A DNA stretch of 64,000 nt, from positions 496,001 through 560,000 of the forward strand of contig NZ_CP046253.1 of the NCBI RefSeq assembly GCF_009720145.1. The letters are read 5' to 3'. Of this stretch, positions 51,371-61,369 are shown piece after piece. The notes below the pieces were generated by a model. That model saw only the letters and a program-made list of their open reading frames with translations, did not search any database and had not been told where the DNA came from. Source of the stretch: Sphingobium sp. CAP-1 (GTDB lineage: Bacteria > Pseudomonadota > Alphaproteobacteria > Sphingomonadales > Sphingomonadaceae). The position numbers and the translations under genes were made by a program. The first letter of the stretch is position 1. Each line of letters begins with the position of its first letter.

Positions 51371-52924
51371 TCAATCAATGAAATCTGAGCCTAAATGTTG
51401 TGACGACGGACAAACATCCACATAGATCGGATTGCCAACAAGGAGCAGACGACCATCACTTGTGCGAACGTTTGCGCTGATCCAGTGTTGTGCGCCGTCG
51501 GACACCCAGTCAAACACATTTTCGCGACGATCCTGATTGACTCGAAGCTGATGTTTCTGACCATCGATAAGCAGATCGATGATGCCGGCCGATACGCCCT
51601 TAACAGAGATTACCAGCCTCACCGACGCTCCCCTGCAGGCAAACAATGTGCCGCCCATGGCGATCTTGTTGCTTTCGCTCTCCGCCCAAATATCGATCAT
51701 CCGGTTGCGCGTCCCGTCAATGTCGACAAATGCCCTGCCGGATCGAATGCCGTCGATAAATCCCTGTGTCGACAGGTTGCGCATATAGATGACGGTGGTC
51801 GGCGTTCCGATGGCTCCAGGCTTATCGGCAGGAATGTCGGCATTGTGATTGTCGCTGCCACCGATCGCCGTGACGTGCTGGCCGCTGTCGAGCAGCTTGC
51901 GCCACAGGCCGAGCCCCTGCAGCGGACTTTCTGCCGATCCGGTTTCCGCCATCGTGCCGCCGTTCACCACCTCGACCGCCTGCACCGTGCCGGGGGGCAG
52001 GTCGGCGATGCGCCAGCCACAGCCCATGCAGATCTCGCCCGAGGGCGCGCCGGCATGGTTGAGCGAGACGATGCCGCCCTGCGCCTTCACCGCGTCCATC
52101 CATTTGGCCGCTTCGGCATAGGTGGATGCGAGCGTGCGGAAATCGAGAAAGTCGGTCGGGCCGAACACATTGCTATGGCCGAAGAAGGTCGTGACCTCCC
52201 GCCCCGGCAGCAGCAGCATCCTGTCGAACGCGCCCTGCAACCCGCGCAGGGCATCGAAATGCGCGGTTGTATTATGGTCGGTGAGCGCGATGAAATCGAG
52301 GCCGCGCGCTGCCGCTGCCTCGACCGTGCGATAGACCGGGCATGGTACCTTCTCGCCCTTTTGCGACAGGCATTTGCCGTCGCTGTTGCCGCTGTGCATG
52401 TGCAGATCGCCGCGATACCAGCCCGGCGCAGGGTTGAGCGGGGCGTCCTCGAACGCCGTCACCGCCGGAGCGCGATCGATGAAGATGCGGGCCTCGAACG
52501 GCGCCTGCGCGCCTTCACGGATATTTGGGACGCCAAGGATCAGGTTCCAGCGCCCGGCCGGCAACGGCCCCGGAAGATAGCCCGGCGTGGCATCCTCGGT
52601 ACTCAAGGTCATATGGTCGCGCGACCCGCCGCTCCATCCGCGAAACCGCTCAGGGTCGGCAAGGCCCAGGTCGATGACCGATTTCTTGTCCTTGCCGCCA
52701 TAGCTGAAACGGATGGTGACGCGCGTGACGCCCGCCGGCAGATCGAAGGGAACCTGCCGATACTGCTCATAGTCCGATCGGGTGATCGTGCCGGTGAGCG
52801 TCTGATAGGGGACCGCTTCCTTTGCCGCCTCGGCCGTGGCCGGTTCCGGCGCTCCGGCCCATGCAGGCACGGACAGCGACAGAGCAAGAGCGAAGGCGGC
52901 GAGCGATGCGATCCCCTTCCTCAT
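51371..52924 (-). CDS. Secreted PHP-domain metallohydrolase (CehA/McbA family)
   Basis: 517 residues. Signal peptide (IASLAAFALALSLSVPAWA). A beta-rich N-terminal region precedes the PHP domain, whose metal ligands are visible in RGDLHMHSGNSDG, IALTDHNTTAHFD, PGREVTTFFGHSN, LNHAG and GGSDNHNAD. The family includes CehA-like enzymes that hydrolyse carbamates and phosphoesters; the substrate cannot be named. The start is 2 nt from the stop of the TonB receptor gene, indicating one operon, so the enzyme probably acts in the periplasm on a compound imported by that receptor. Confidence 0.85.
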   Translation of the reverse strand: MRKGIASLAAFALALSLSVPAWAGAPEPATAEAAKEAVPYQTLTGTITRSDYEQYRQVPFDLPAGVTRVTIRFSYGGKDKKSVIDLGLADPERFRGWSGGSRDHMTLSTEDATPGYLPGPLPAGRWNLILGVPNIREGAQAPFEARIFIDRAPAVTAFEDAPLNPAPGWYRGDLHMHSGNSDGKCLSQKGEKVPCPVYRTVEAAAARGLDFIALTDHNTTAHFDALRGLQGAFDRMLLLPGREVTTFFGHSNVFGPTDFLDFRTLASTYAEAAKWMDAVKAQGGIVSLNHAGAPSGEICMGCGWRIADLPPGTVQAVEVVNGGTMAETGSAESPLQGLGLWRKLLDSGQHVTAIGGSDNHNADIPADKPGAIGTPTTVIYMRNLSTQGFIDGIRSGRAFVDIDGTRNRMIDIWAESESNKIAMGGTLFACRGASVRLVISVKGVSAGIIDLLIDGQKHQLRVNQDRRENVFDWVSDGAQHWISANVRTSDGRLLLVGNPIYVDVCPSSQHLGSDFID

Positions 52925-52926
52925 GA

Positions 52927-55407
52927 TCAGAACTTGTACATGAGGGCGGCGCGGAAGTTCCGGCCGATCAGCGGACGCGCGATGAAGGTGTTCGCGCCGG
53001 CATCGGCATTCTGCACTTCGCCCGCGCGCGGATTGCCTTCGGTCAGGCCCAGCGAGTTGGTGAGATTGTCGACATAGCCATAGAGCGACAGGCTTTCGGT
53101 CAGCTGCGCGCGGGCGCTGAGATTGATCGCGGAATAGCCCGGCAGGCGCACCGAGTTGGCCGTGTCGACGAAGCGCGGCCCCTGATATTCATAGGCGGCC
53201 TGGATGCGCAGCCGATCGTCGAGCAGGTTGACTGCGGGCACGACGCGCACGCTGACGGTCGGCACGCGGATCAGGCGGTTGCCGTCATAGTCGTTCACGC
53301 GCTGTGCCGAGTCCGTATAGACCAGCCCCTTATACTTCGGGTCCTGCAGGGTCAGCGTGGCCGACATGTCGAAGAAGCGCGCCGGACGCACCGTGCCTTC
53401 CAGTTCGACGCCGAAGGTCTGCGTATTGGCGAACAGTGCCTCGGTCCGCGACGCGCCGGTGTTGATGTCGAACCGGTAATTGGTGAAGCCGACATTGTTG
53501 TACTTGGTCCAGAAGCCGGTGGCATATACGTCGAAGAACCGGCTGTTATACTTCAGGCCAGCCTCGCCCAGGTGCATGGTCTGGGTGATCGGCGTCGCGG
53601 TCGGGCTGGTGATATAATTGCCGAGACCAGGCATGCGGTTGGCATAAGTGTAGCGCGCGAACATGCCGGCGCGATCGGTGAACTGATAGTTCGCGCCCGC
53701 CGTCGCCGTCGCATGCTTAAAGGTCCGGTCATAATTGGCGGTGAGGCCGCTGCCGGTGATGATCGACGAGGTCGAGGGCGTGCCCAGATTGACCGTCTGC
53801 TTGAGCGCCACGGATCCGCGTGCGTTCATGCTTTCCCAGCGGACGCCGCCGTCCAGCCGGAATTTCGGCGTGATCTGCCATTCGTCGGTGAGATAGAGGG
53901 CGTGCGTCGTCTGCTCGCCATGCGCGTCCTCCCACTCATAGCCATATTTGTAGATGCCGTTGGTGTCGGAGAAGCTGCGCACCACAGAGCCCGCCGCGTT
54001 GACCGCAACGAGGCTGAGCAGTCGGGCATTGTCCTGAACGTCGAGCAGCGCGGTGGAGGAATAGCGGCTGAAATACTGGTCGATCGTCGCGAAATAATAG
54101 CCGAAGGTGACGTCGTGCGTAGTCGATCCCATTTCGAAGCGATGGGCAATGCGCGTGTCGCTCATGAACTCCTTCACCGGCATTGTGATACCGCGCAGGC
54201 CGCCGTTGATGATCAGGCCGTTGCCGTTCTGGTTGGCAGTGTCGAAGACTTGGCCTCCATTGGTGTAGCGCAGCTGCAGCGCGGTCGCGCCGGGCGCCTG
54301 GGCCAGCAGGCCGGCATTGGCGGTCAGCAGGCTCGCGGCGCTCTGCAGGCTGTTGGGATACACGCCGTTGCGGCGCGTCGTCGTGTCGTTGTAGCGCGAG
54401 GTGTTGGTGATCTTCCAGCCGTCCATCGGCTCGATCTCGAAATTGGTGGTGATCTGCGTGCGCTTGATCTGCGTGCCGACGGTGTTGTCGAAATCATAGA
54501 TGCTGCCATCGCCCTGACGCATCTTGATATGCGCCGTCTCCGGCCCGGCGACCGTGCCCTTGTGCCCGTCGAAACCGGGAACCGCGCGGATATCGCCATC
54601 AGGATAGGTCCGCATCGGAATGCCGGTGTAGAAGGCGACGATATCGTCCACGCGCTTCACGTCGACGCTGAACTTCGCATTCTCCCACTCGCGCGAGACG
54701 GTGGCGCGGATCTGGCCGCCCTTGTTCGCGGTGAAGCCGGGATCGCGCACACCGCCCTCCGAGCGGTAGAAGCCGCCGACCGCGACCTTCCAGTCGCCCA
54801 CCGGCGCACCGATCCAGAAGTCGGCGCGATAGAGGCTGTCCGCGCCGAGCGTCACCTTGACAAGACCCTCGGCCCAGTCGCCGACCTTGCGCGGAATGAA
54901 GTTGATCGCGCCTGCGGGTGCGTTGGAATAGAAGAGCGAGGACGGGCCGCCGCGCACCACTTCGATGCGTTCGATCGTCTCGTCGATGCGGAATGCCTGG
55001 TCCGCGTTGAGATAGCCGAGCGCGGGATCATGCTGGACCGGGATGCCGTCTTCCAGAAGCTGGACCGAGCCGAAGCCGTCGACCGGTACGCCACGAGCGC
55101 GGACGTTGCCCGACGCTTCGCCGCCCGACGCCTCAACCCAGAAGCCGGGCACGGATTTCAGCGCTTCAGTAACGCTGGTCGGGGCTTGGAGGCGCAGATT
55201 TTCCTCGTTGATGTTGGTGACCGAATAGCTGGTTTCCGCCTTGGTCCGCACATCGGTGCCCGCGCGGCCGGTAACGATGATGTCGTCGATATTGCCGCCC
55301 TGCGTATCGACGGCATTGTCGGCGGGGGCCGGCTCCTGCGCCAATGCGGGCGTTGCGCCAGCGCACAATAAAGCGATGAGCGATGTGGTGATGCGCAAAG
55401 ATTTCAT
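52927..55407 (-). CDS. TonB-dependent receptor (no STN domain)
   Basis: About 826 residues (ATG at 55407; ATG 55425 adds six residues and is also possible). Signal peptide (MKSLRITTSLIALLCAGATP), TonB box region (DDIIVTG), plug domain (VPGFWVEASGGEASGNVRAR, LLEDGIPVQ) and a 22-strand barrel ending in Phe. Active uptake through the outer membrane, energised by TonB. It is similar to the receptor at 57257 in the plug (EASGNVRARG versus EASNNIRSRG), so the two share an ancestor. It is expressed with the PHP metallohydrolase and divergent from the ECF sigma gene. Confidence 0.92.
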   Translation of the reverse strand: MKSLRITTSLIALLCAGATPALAQEPAPADNAVDTQGGNIDDIIVTGRAGTDVRTKAETSYSVTNINEENLRLQAPTSVTEALKSVPGFWVEASGGEASGNVRARGVPVDGFGSVQLLEDGIPVQHDPALGYLNADQAFRIDETIERIEVVRGGPSSLFYSNAPAGAINFIPRKVGDWAEGLVKVTLGADSLYRADFWIGAPVGDWKVAVGGFYRSEGGVRDPGFTANKGGQIRATVSREWENAKFSVDVKRVDDIVAFYTGIPMRTYPDGDIRAVPGFDGHKGTVAGPETAHIKMRQGDGSIYDFDNTVGTQIKRTQITTNFEIEPMDGWKITNTSRYNDTTTRRNGVYPNSLQSAASLLTANAGLLAQAPGATALQLRYTNGGQVFDTANQNGNGLIINGGLRGITMPVKEFMSDTRIAHRFEMGSTTHDVTFGYYFATIDQYFSRYSSTALLDVQDNARLLSLVAVNAAGSVVRSFSDTNGIYKYGYEWEDAHGEQTTHALYLTDEWQITPKFRLDGGVRWESMNARGSVALKQTVNLGTPSTSSIITGSGLTANYDRTFKHATATAGANYQFTDRAGMFARYTYANRMPGLGNYITSPTATPITQTMHLGEAGLKYNSRFFDVYATGFWTKYNNVGFTNYRFDINTGASRTEALFANTQTFGVELEGTVRPARFFDMSATLTLQDPKYKGLVYTDSAQRVNDYDGNRLIRVPTVSVRVVPAVNLLDDRLRIQAAYEYQGPRFVDTANSVRLPGYSAINLSARAQLTESLSLYGYVDNLTNSLGLTEGNPRAGEVQNADAGANTFIARPLIGRNFRAALMYKF

Positions 55408-55682
55408 GGTCGATGTCCCCTTCATGTCCGTTCCTGAAAGTCCCGGCGCAGGCGCAGCGGTCCCCGTTGCCGGAAGCGTGTCGCGCTGCCGGCATGGGCG
55501 AATGGCCATGCGTTGAACTGTCGGGGCGCAGACGGTGGAGGGGAGCACCGCCGCTACTCCACCCGAAAATATTTTTCCCGATGGCGGCGAATCGTCCTGC
55601 CCGGTCCAGTGTCAACCGAATGTAACAACCGCGCCCTAGGTGACGCGCTCCACCCGCCGATTCCGATGGAGCGCATCGAGAA

Positions 55683-56261
55683 ATGTCCATGCTTCGCGAC
55701 ATCGACATCTGGTTTGCCGACCATGTCTTCGTCTTCCACCAGGAGCATCGCCGCTATGCGCTGAGCCTCGTGCGCCAGCAGGAGGAAGCGGAGGAACTGG
55801 TCCAGGAAGCCTATGCCCGGCTGTTCGCACTGGAAAAATGGGCGGCCATCGCCAGCCCGCACGCCTTCACCATACGCATCATCCGCAACCTGGCCATCGA
55901 GCGGTTCCGGCGCGCCGACGTGGTGCGGATCGACCAGGGCGCCGTGCTGCTGTCGCTGGAGATCGCGGATCAGGAGCCGACACCCGACGTGGTTGCGATG
56001 GATCGATCGGAACTGAACCATATCGCCCGGGTCATGCAGGACATGCCGCCCCGGATGCGTGAGGCGCTGTATCTGCGGAGAATTGAAGGACTTTCTCCGG
56101 CGCTTGTAGCGGAGAAGATGAATATTTCCGTCTCCACCGTGGAAACCCATCTGGTCAGAGCCCTCCGCCTGTTGGTAGAGCGGCGGAATCAGGCGGACAG
56201 ACCGGCGAAGGCGGAGCAGGCATCTCAATGCGAGAGCAGGAACAGGTTGGAACAGGTCTGA
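55683..56261 (+). CDS. ECF RNA polymerase sigma factor
   Basis: 192 residues. Region 2 (YALSLVRQQEEAEELVQEAY, ARLFALEKW) and region 4 (MPPRMREALYLRRIEGLSPA, NISVSTVETHLVRALRLL) are complete. The next gene is an FecR-like regulator overlapping by 34 nt, then an STN-domain receptor. Such trios sense an external ligand through the receptor, FecR and sigma, and switch on uptake genes. The divergent receptor/hydrolase operon is probably a target. Confidence 0.9.
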   Translation: MSMLRDIDIWFADHVFVFHQEHRRYALSLVRQQEEAEELVQEAYARLFALEKWAAIASPHAFTIRIIRNLAIERFRRADVVRIDQGAVLLSLEIADQEPTPDVVAMDRSELNHIARVMQDMPPRMREALYLRRIEGLSPALVAEKMNISVSTVETHLVRALRLLVERRNQADRPAKAEQASQCESRNRLEQV

Positions 56262-57223
56262 GCGACGAGGCCATTCAATGGCTGATCGCGCTCGACTGTG
56301 GTTCCGCCGACACCGAAGCATTTGAAGCCTGGCGCAGCGCGGACCCGCGCCATGCAGCTGCCTTCGCGCAAGTTGCGGCGACGTGGCGGCGGACGACCGA
56401 TCCGCGCCTGCCCGCGATGCTGGACCCAATCTCGCTGGAAGAGACAGAAGCGGAGGAAGAGATCGTGCCCGCACCCCCCGCGATGCTGTCGCGCCGCGCG
56501 GTCGCGGGCGGCGTCGCCGGGCTGCTGGCCGTGGGCGGAGCCGGAACCTTCCTCGCCTGGCCGCGCCGGGCCTATGCCGAAACGGCGGTGGGCGAGCGGC
56601 GCATCCTGCGCCTGCAGAATGGCAGTCAGGCGATGCTCAACACCGATACGCGCGTGGCGTGGCGGTTCGACGATGACAGGCGCGATTTCTGGATCGAGCG
56701 CGGGGAAGCGACCCTTCTGGTGAAGGACGCCGAAAAGCCCTTTCGCCTCTACAGCGATCCGATCGACGGGCGGCTGAGCGGCGGCAAGTTCAGCCTGCGG
56801 ATCGATCCGGCGCTCGCGCGGCTGCTGGTGCTCTCGGGACAGGCGGCGACGATCACGCGCGGCACATCGGCTCAGACTGTGAATGCCGGCAGCATGCTCG
56901 CCGTCAGCAATGCCGACGTGCATGTCGAAGCGCTGTCGCCCGAAGCACTGTCGCGCGCGACGGCCTGGGAGCGGGGCGAGATCATGTTCCAGGGCATGGC
57001 GCTCGACCAGGCGATCAGCGAGTTCAACCGCTATCTCAAGGTCAAGCTGGTCGTGCAGGATCAGGGGCTGGGCGCGACACGCCTCGGCGGCACCTTCCGC
57101 ACCGCCGATCCGCAATCCTTCCTCACAGCGCTGCAGGACGGCTTCGGCATCGGTCACCGCAGGGAAGGAGACAGGATGATGCTGTTCCGGACAGGCGGAA
57201 ACCGGGGCGCTTTCCGCGCCTGA
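56228..57223 (+). CDS. FecR-family transmembrane sigma regulator
   Basis: 331 residues. N-terminal cytoplasmic anti-sigma part (about 1-85), then a single membrane segment (AVAGGVAGLLAVGGAGTFLA), then the periplasmic FecR domain (RLQNGSQAMLNTDTRVAWRF, QAATITRGTSAQTVNAGSML) and a DUF4974-like C-terminus (LDQAISEFNRYLKVKLVV). It overlaps the sigma gene and passes the receptor signal to it. Length is typical. Confidence 0.92.
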   Translation: MREQEQVGTGLSDEAIQWLIALDCGSADTEAFEAWRSADPRHAAAFAQVAATWRRTTDPRLPAMLDPISLEETEAEEEIVPAPPAMLSRRAVAGGVAGLLAVGGAGTFLAWPRRAYAETAVGERRILRLQNGSQAMLNTDTRVAWRFDDDRRDFWIERGEATLLVKDAEKPFRLYSDPIDGRLSGGKFSLRIDPALARLLVLSGQAATITRGTSAQTVNAGSMLAVSNADVHVEALSPEALSRATAWERGEIMFQGMALDQAISEFNRYLKVKLVVQDQGLGATRLGGTFRTADPQSFLTALQDGFGIGHRREGDRMMLFRTGGNRGAFRA

Positions 57224-57256
57224 CACGAAGCTGTCGCGTAGGAACGCCACTGGAGC

Positions 57257-60043
57257 GTGATGCGTCGGAGTCGCGGCCTTTTCTTTGTCATGGCGATGGT
57301 CATGGTCGCGCCCGCGCAGGCAGCGCCGCCGCCGGGTAGCCGATCCGCCACCCCGCAGCCCCGTTTCGACATTCCCGCGCAAAGCCTTGCCGATGCGCTC
57401 GACCGGTTTGCGCGTCAGGCAGGCGTGCAGATCCTCTATCCCTATGCGCGCGCCGCCGCGCTGCGCAGCCCGCTGGTGAAGGGCAGAATGCCGTCGCGGC
57501 GCGCGCTCGACCGGCTGCTGCGCGGCAGCGGCCTTGCGGTCGCGCGCTTCGGCGAAGGGATTGTCACGCTGCGGGCGGCGCAACCGGCTCCACCCGCCCG
57601 CGCCCGGCGCAGTCCGCAGCCTGCCCCCATCCCGTCGCCTGCCCCGCCGCCGGTTGCTGTTCCTGCCGAGATCGTCGTCACCGGCCGCGCGCTGCAGACG
57701 CCCGTCACCGCGACCCAGCTCAGCTATGCGCTGACCCGGATCGACCCCGAGACGCTGGCTCGCGCCGGACCGCTATCGACCGCCGACCTGTTCAAGCAGA
57801 TCCCCGGTTTCTGGGTGGAAAGCACCGGCGGCGAAGCGAGCAACAATATCCGGTCGCGCGGCATCCCGACCGACGGCTATTCCTCCGTCGCGTTGCTGGA
57901 GGACGGGCTGCCGGTGCAATATGACGGCGGTCTCGGCTATCTCAACACCGACCAGATTTTCCGCAGCGACGCGACCATCGACCATATCGAAGCGGTGCGC
58001 GGCGGGCCTTCCGCCATCTTCGCCGGCAATGCGCCGGGCGGCAGCATCGATTTCCTGACCCGCAATCCGCTGCAGAAGCCGGGCGTGACGCTGGCGGCGA
58101 CGGGCGGGAATTTCGGCTATGCGCGGATCGACGGCTATGCGGGGATGCGCCTGACGCCCGAACTCGGCATTGCGATCGGCGGCTTCTACCGCCGCGACGA
58201 CGGCCTGCGCGATCCGGGCTATCCCGCCGACCGGGGCGGGCAGATTCGGGCCGGGGTCCAGTATGACGATGGGACGACGCGCCTGTCCTTCAACGTCAAG
58301 CATCTCGACGACCGCGTCATCCTTTACCTGCCGGTACCTTTGCAGGTGGACGGCGCCGGGCGGGTCAACGCCGTTCCCGGCTTCGATCCCCTGTACGACA
58401 CGCTGGCAGGCCCCGATAATGCCAGCGTCGCGTTCAAGACGCCCTCAGGTTCTCGCCTTTTCGACCTGTCGAAGGGAACGCGCAGCCGCATCGATTTCTA
58501 CACGCTGTTCGGGCGGCGGGCGCTTGGTGGAGGTGCCGCGCTGGAGGTGAAGGTGCGCCTGCGCACGGGCGACACCTCCCGCGACGGCCTGTTCCCGATC
58601 GGCCGCCCGCAATCGGGCGACAGCTATGTCTCGACCATTTGGCCCCAACTTGCGGCCGCCTTTCCCATGGCAACCAAAGTCGAGATACGCGACGCCGGGA
58701 CCGGCCGCGCCTTCCTGCCCGACAGCAATGGCAACGGGCTGGTCGTGGGCGCGAACCTGCTGTCCGTCGCCTTGCCGATGCGCGAATTCATCGGCGACGC
58801 GCGCCTGACCGGGCAGGTCAGCCAGTGGGGACAGCATGATCTGGCGCTGGGCCTGACTTATGCCGACAGCCGCCTCGACTATGATCGCACGATGGGGACG
58901 GTGCTGCTCGACGTGCGGGGACAGGCGCGGCGGCTGGATGTCGTGGCGGTCGATGCGGATGGGCGGCGGGTCGGATCGCTGACTGACAACGGCTTCGTCC
59001 GCTATGGCTCGCTGTTCGACGACGTGACCCTGAAGACCGCCAATCTGGCCGTGTATGCGGCCGACGAATGGAAGCTGGGCGAGCATTGGCGCATCGACCT
59101 TGGCGGACGGTGGGAACGGACGCGGATCGGCGGCAGGATGGAACTGTCCTCGGCGGTCGATCTGGGCGATCCGACGACCCTGGCGGACGATAGCGTGCTG
59201 GCCGGCACGGGTCTTTTCCAACCTATCGATCGGCACTTCTCAGGCTTCAGCATGACGGCGGGCATCAATTTCAATCCCGATCCGGGGACCGGCCTGTTCC
59301 TGCGCGCCACCCGCATTTCCCGCCTGCCGAGCGCGTCGGAATTCTATGCCGACCCCGATCGCACGGACGAGGCCATCGTCCCGATCGTCATGGCGGAGGC
59401 CGGCCTGATCGTGCAGCGGCGCAACTGGAACTTCTCCGCCGTCCTTTTCCGGACCCATTTCAAGCGGCTGCCCTTCACCGACTATCGCTTCGATCCTGCC
59501 ACCAGCATCTATGTCAGCCAGACCTCAATTGCCGACACAACCGCAACTGGCATGGAAGTTTCAGCCCATGCTCGGCTGATCGGCCCGCTCAGCATCGACA
59601 TGCAGGCGACGGTGCAAGACTTACGCTATGGAGATTTTCGCTACAGCGAACTGTCGGGCGGCACGGTCGCGGTCCATGACGTGACGGGCAATCAGCTTAT
59701 ACGGGTGCCGCGCATCGCCCTGCGCGCAAGCCCTAGCGTCGATCTCATCTCGGGCCGCCTGCATCTCAGCGCTGATTTCACGCGTTATTCCGCGCGTTTC
59801 GCTGACATCGCGAACTCGCAGCGCCTGCCTCCCTTTTCGATGATCAATGTCGAGGTAAGCACACAGATCAGCGATCATGCGACGCTGACTTTGAATGGCA
59901 CCAACCTGACCAACAGCCTTGGGCTGACCGAAGGCAATCCACGCATGGGTTCCTTTGATGCCGGGGGCATGAACGCGCGCTATTTCCTGGCTCGGCCAGA
60001 ATTCGGGCGTACGGTTCGAGCGACATATCGTCTTTCTTATTGA
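57257..60043 (+). CDS. TonB-dependent transducer/receptor with STN domain
   Basis: 928 residues. Signal peptide, then the STN domain (FDIPAQSLADALDRFARQAG, LYPYARAAALRSPLVKGRM), a Pro-rich linker (PAPIPSPAPPPVAVP), the TonB box (EIVVTGR), plug (GGEASNNIRSRGIPTDGYSS, VALLEDGLPVQ) and barrel ending in Tyr. The STN domain contacts FecR, so this is the signalling receptor of the ECF operon. It starts 33 nt after fecR. Homologous to the divergent receptor without STN. Confidence 0.93.
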   Translation: MMRRSRGLFFVMAMVMVAPAQAAPPPGSRSATPQPRFDIPAQSLADALDRFARQAGVQILYPYARAAALRSPLVKGRMPSRRALDRLLRGSGLAVARFGEGIVTLRAAQPAPPARARRSPQPAPIPSPAPPPVAVPAEIVVTGRALQTPVTATQLSYALTRIDPETLARAGPLSTADLFKQIPGFWVESTGGEASNNIRSRGIPTDGYSSVALLEDGLPVQYDGGLGYLNTDQIFRSDATIDHIEAVRGGPSAIFAGNAPGGSIDFLTRNPLQKPGVTLAATGGNFGYARIDGYAGMRLTPELGIAIGGFYRRDDGLRDPGYPADRGGQIRAGVQYDDGTTRLSFNVKHLDDRVILYLPVPLQVDGAGRVNAVPGFDPLYDTLAGPDNASVAFKTPSGSRLFDLSKGTRSRIDFYTLFGRRALGGGAALEVKVRLRTGDTSRDGLFPIGRPQSGDSYVSTIWPQLAAAFPMATKVEIRDAGTGRAFLPDSNGNGLVVGANLLSVALPMREFIGDARLTGQVSQWGQHDLALGLTYADSRLDYDRTMGTVLLDVRGQARRLDVVAVDADGRRVGSLTDNGFVRYGSLFDDVTLKTANLAVYAADEWKLGEHWRIDLGGRWERTRIGGRMELSSAVDLGDPTTLADDSVLAGTGLFQPIDRHFSGFSMTAGINFNPDPGTGLFLRATRISRLPSASEFYADPDRTDEAIVPIVMAEAGLIVQRRNWNFSAVLFRTHFKRLPFTDYRFDPATSIYVSQTSIADTTATGMEVSAHARLIGPLSIDMQATVQDLRYGDFRYSELSGGTVAVHDVTGNQLIRVPRIALRASPSVDLISGRLHLSADFTRYSARFADIANSQRLPPFSMINVEVSTQISDHATLTLNGTNLTNSLGLTEGNPRMGSFDAGGMNARYFLARPEFGRTVRATYRLSY

Positions 60044-60750
60044 AACATGCGCAAACTCTAGGGGGGCTCGCTGAGCGCGAGATCACGATTACGCACATGC
60101 TCCTCTCGCATATTCAGCGGGTTCCCGCGGTTAATCGAATCATCGAACGCGAGACCGGCTTTCGTCAGACTCTCACGGCAACGCCGGCCGACAGCCCGTT
60201 GCGCATGATCTGAATGTCCGCTCCTAGGCGTGGTGAAATCTCGGTTCTACGACTTGGACCGGGCGCGTAGCAGACCAGCCGTTGTCTCGCTTGAGAAAGA
60301 CCGGTTTCGGTGTCAGCGGACACTCCAGCGACCTCATCTGAATGGCACGATTTGGTCGCCTTCTGCCGGAAGCTCTTCGGACAATTCTCGAGATTCTGAT
60401 CTCGCTACCGGCAATGGAATTCGGTTGAAACGGCCATTGGCGATCGCGGAAGTCCATAGCCAAGAAACGAATTATCTCGATATTGAAAACATCGCGTATC
60501 GCCCAGCTAAAGTTGGCTTCCGTTTACGCCGCCTCTCGATCGGTTGTCGCCGCCCCTTGAAATGGCGAGTCGATAGAGGCATCATGACCTGGCAGGGGGA
60601 AATTGCTGACAGTCTCGCTGTAGGATTATCCTGTCAGGCATAACTGACGCCCCTCTTCCTTTTGGGGCGGTCGAAGCGGCGGCACGCCATCGCTTGAGAC
60701 ACACCTAGCTCAATCACCCCGAGTTTCTCGGGGCGGATTCTGTCGGCCTG
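60044..60750. other. Long intergenic region, no supported gene
   Basis: 707 nt. A 137-codon plus-strand frame (60230-60643) and a minus-strand one exist, but neither has a ribosome site or recognisable protein features. A short frame at 60096-60212 reads like a worn gene fragment. No promoter for the ECF gene can be pointed to. Confidence 0.5.
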
Positions 60751-61368
60751 TTGGCCAGGTTTCTTGTGTCTCGCCCTCTCCCATTCGATGCGTCCCAAGC
60801 GGATGTCCGCCTGTCATTACCGGCGTCAGACGAGCTTCAGGGAATCGCGCTGTCCATTTCCAGCGAGGGGGCTTACTCGGCGCTCCTTCGCGACACTTAT
60901 CGTGCCGAAGCCCCGGGCCTCGTCCGTTATTTTAAGCGACGCATGCGAGATGACGAAGATGCGAATGACCTCATGCAGGAAGCCTTCACACGGCTTGCAG
61001 CCCATATGCGCAATTCGCTACTCGTCCATCCGGCCTCCTACCTGCAAAGGATCGCCCGCAATCTCCTAGTGGACAGGATACGCAGCGCCAGGCGGATAGA
61101 AACGACCAACGCCTCAGCACTGGACGAAATGCCCGATATCGGCACTCCGGCGGAACAGGATCTCGTCATTCAAAGGCAGGATGCGATGCGGCTCTATCAA
61201 GCGGCTGTCGACGCTCTCCCCGAACAGACCCGTCAGGTCTTTATCATGCATCGCGTCGAAGAACTGACCTACAGGGAAATCGGCGAGCGGCTTGGAATAG
61301 CCGTGCCTACGGTCCAATATCATCTAGGCCGCGCACTTTCTCGTATCGCACAGGCTCTGGACGACTGA
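60751..61368 (+). CDS. ECF RNA polymerase sigma factor
   Basis: About 205 residues; the frame begins at TTG 60751, but a GTG at 60766 is equally possible and the true start may be later. Sigma region 2 (YFKRRMRDDEDANDLMQEAF) and region 4 (LPEQTRQVFIMHRVEELTYR, EIGERLGIAVPTVQYHLGRA) are intact. It is followed 1 nt later by a FecR gene and then a TonB receptor, repeating the arrangement of 55683-60043 with unrelated sequences. Confidence 0.9.
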   Translation: MARFLVSRPLPFDASQADVRLSLPASDELQGIALSISSEGAYSALLRDTYRAEAPGLVRYFKRRMRDDEDANDLMQEAFTRLAAHMRNSLLVHPASYLQRIARNLLVDRIRSARRIETTNASALDEMPDIGTPAEQDLVIQRQDAMRLYQAAVDALPEQTRQVFIMHRVEELTYREIGERLGIAVPTVQYHLGRALSRIAQALDD

Positions 61369-61369
61369 C

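Noticed and set aside
51485..53077. A 530-codon plus-strand frame over the metallohydrolase gene
   Set aside because: Antisense shadow of the PHP-domain protein; composition is Arg/Ala-rich and no start signal is present.
53572..55371. A 599-codon plus-strand open frame across the TonB receptor gene
   Set aside because: It is entirely antisense to a receptor gene with a clear signal peptide, plug and barrel; long antisense frames are common in GC-rich DNA. No family features.
60096..60212. A 38-codon frame (MLLSHIQRVPAVNRIIERET then GFRQTLTATPADSPLRMI) in the same spacer
   Set aside because: It could be a worn fragment of a gene, but it is too short and has no ribosome site to support a feature.
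60230..60643. A 137-codon frame in the 60044-60750 spacer
   Set aside because: No ribosome site, low-complexity composition and no recognisable domain; read as noncoding.
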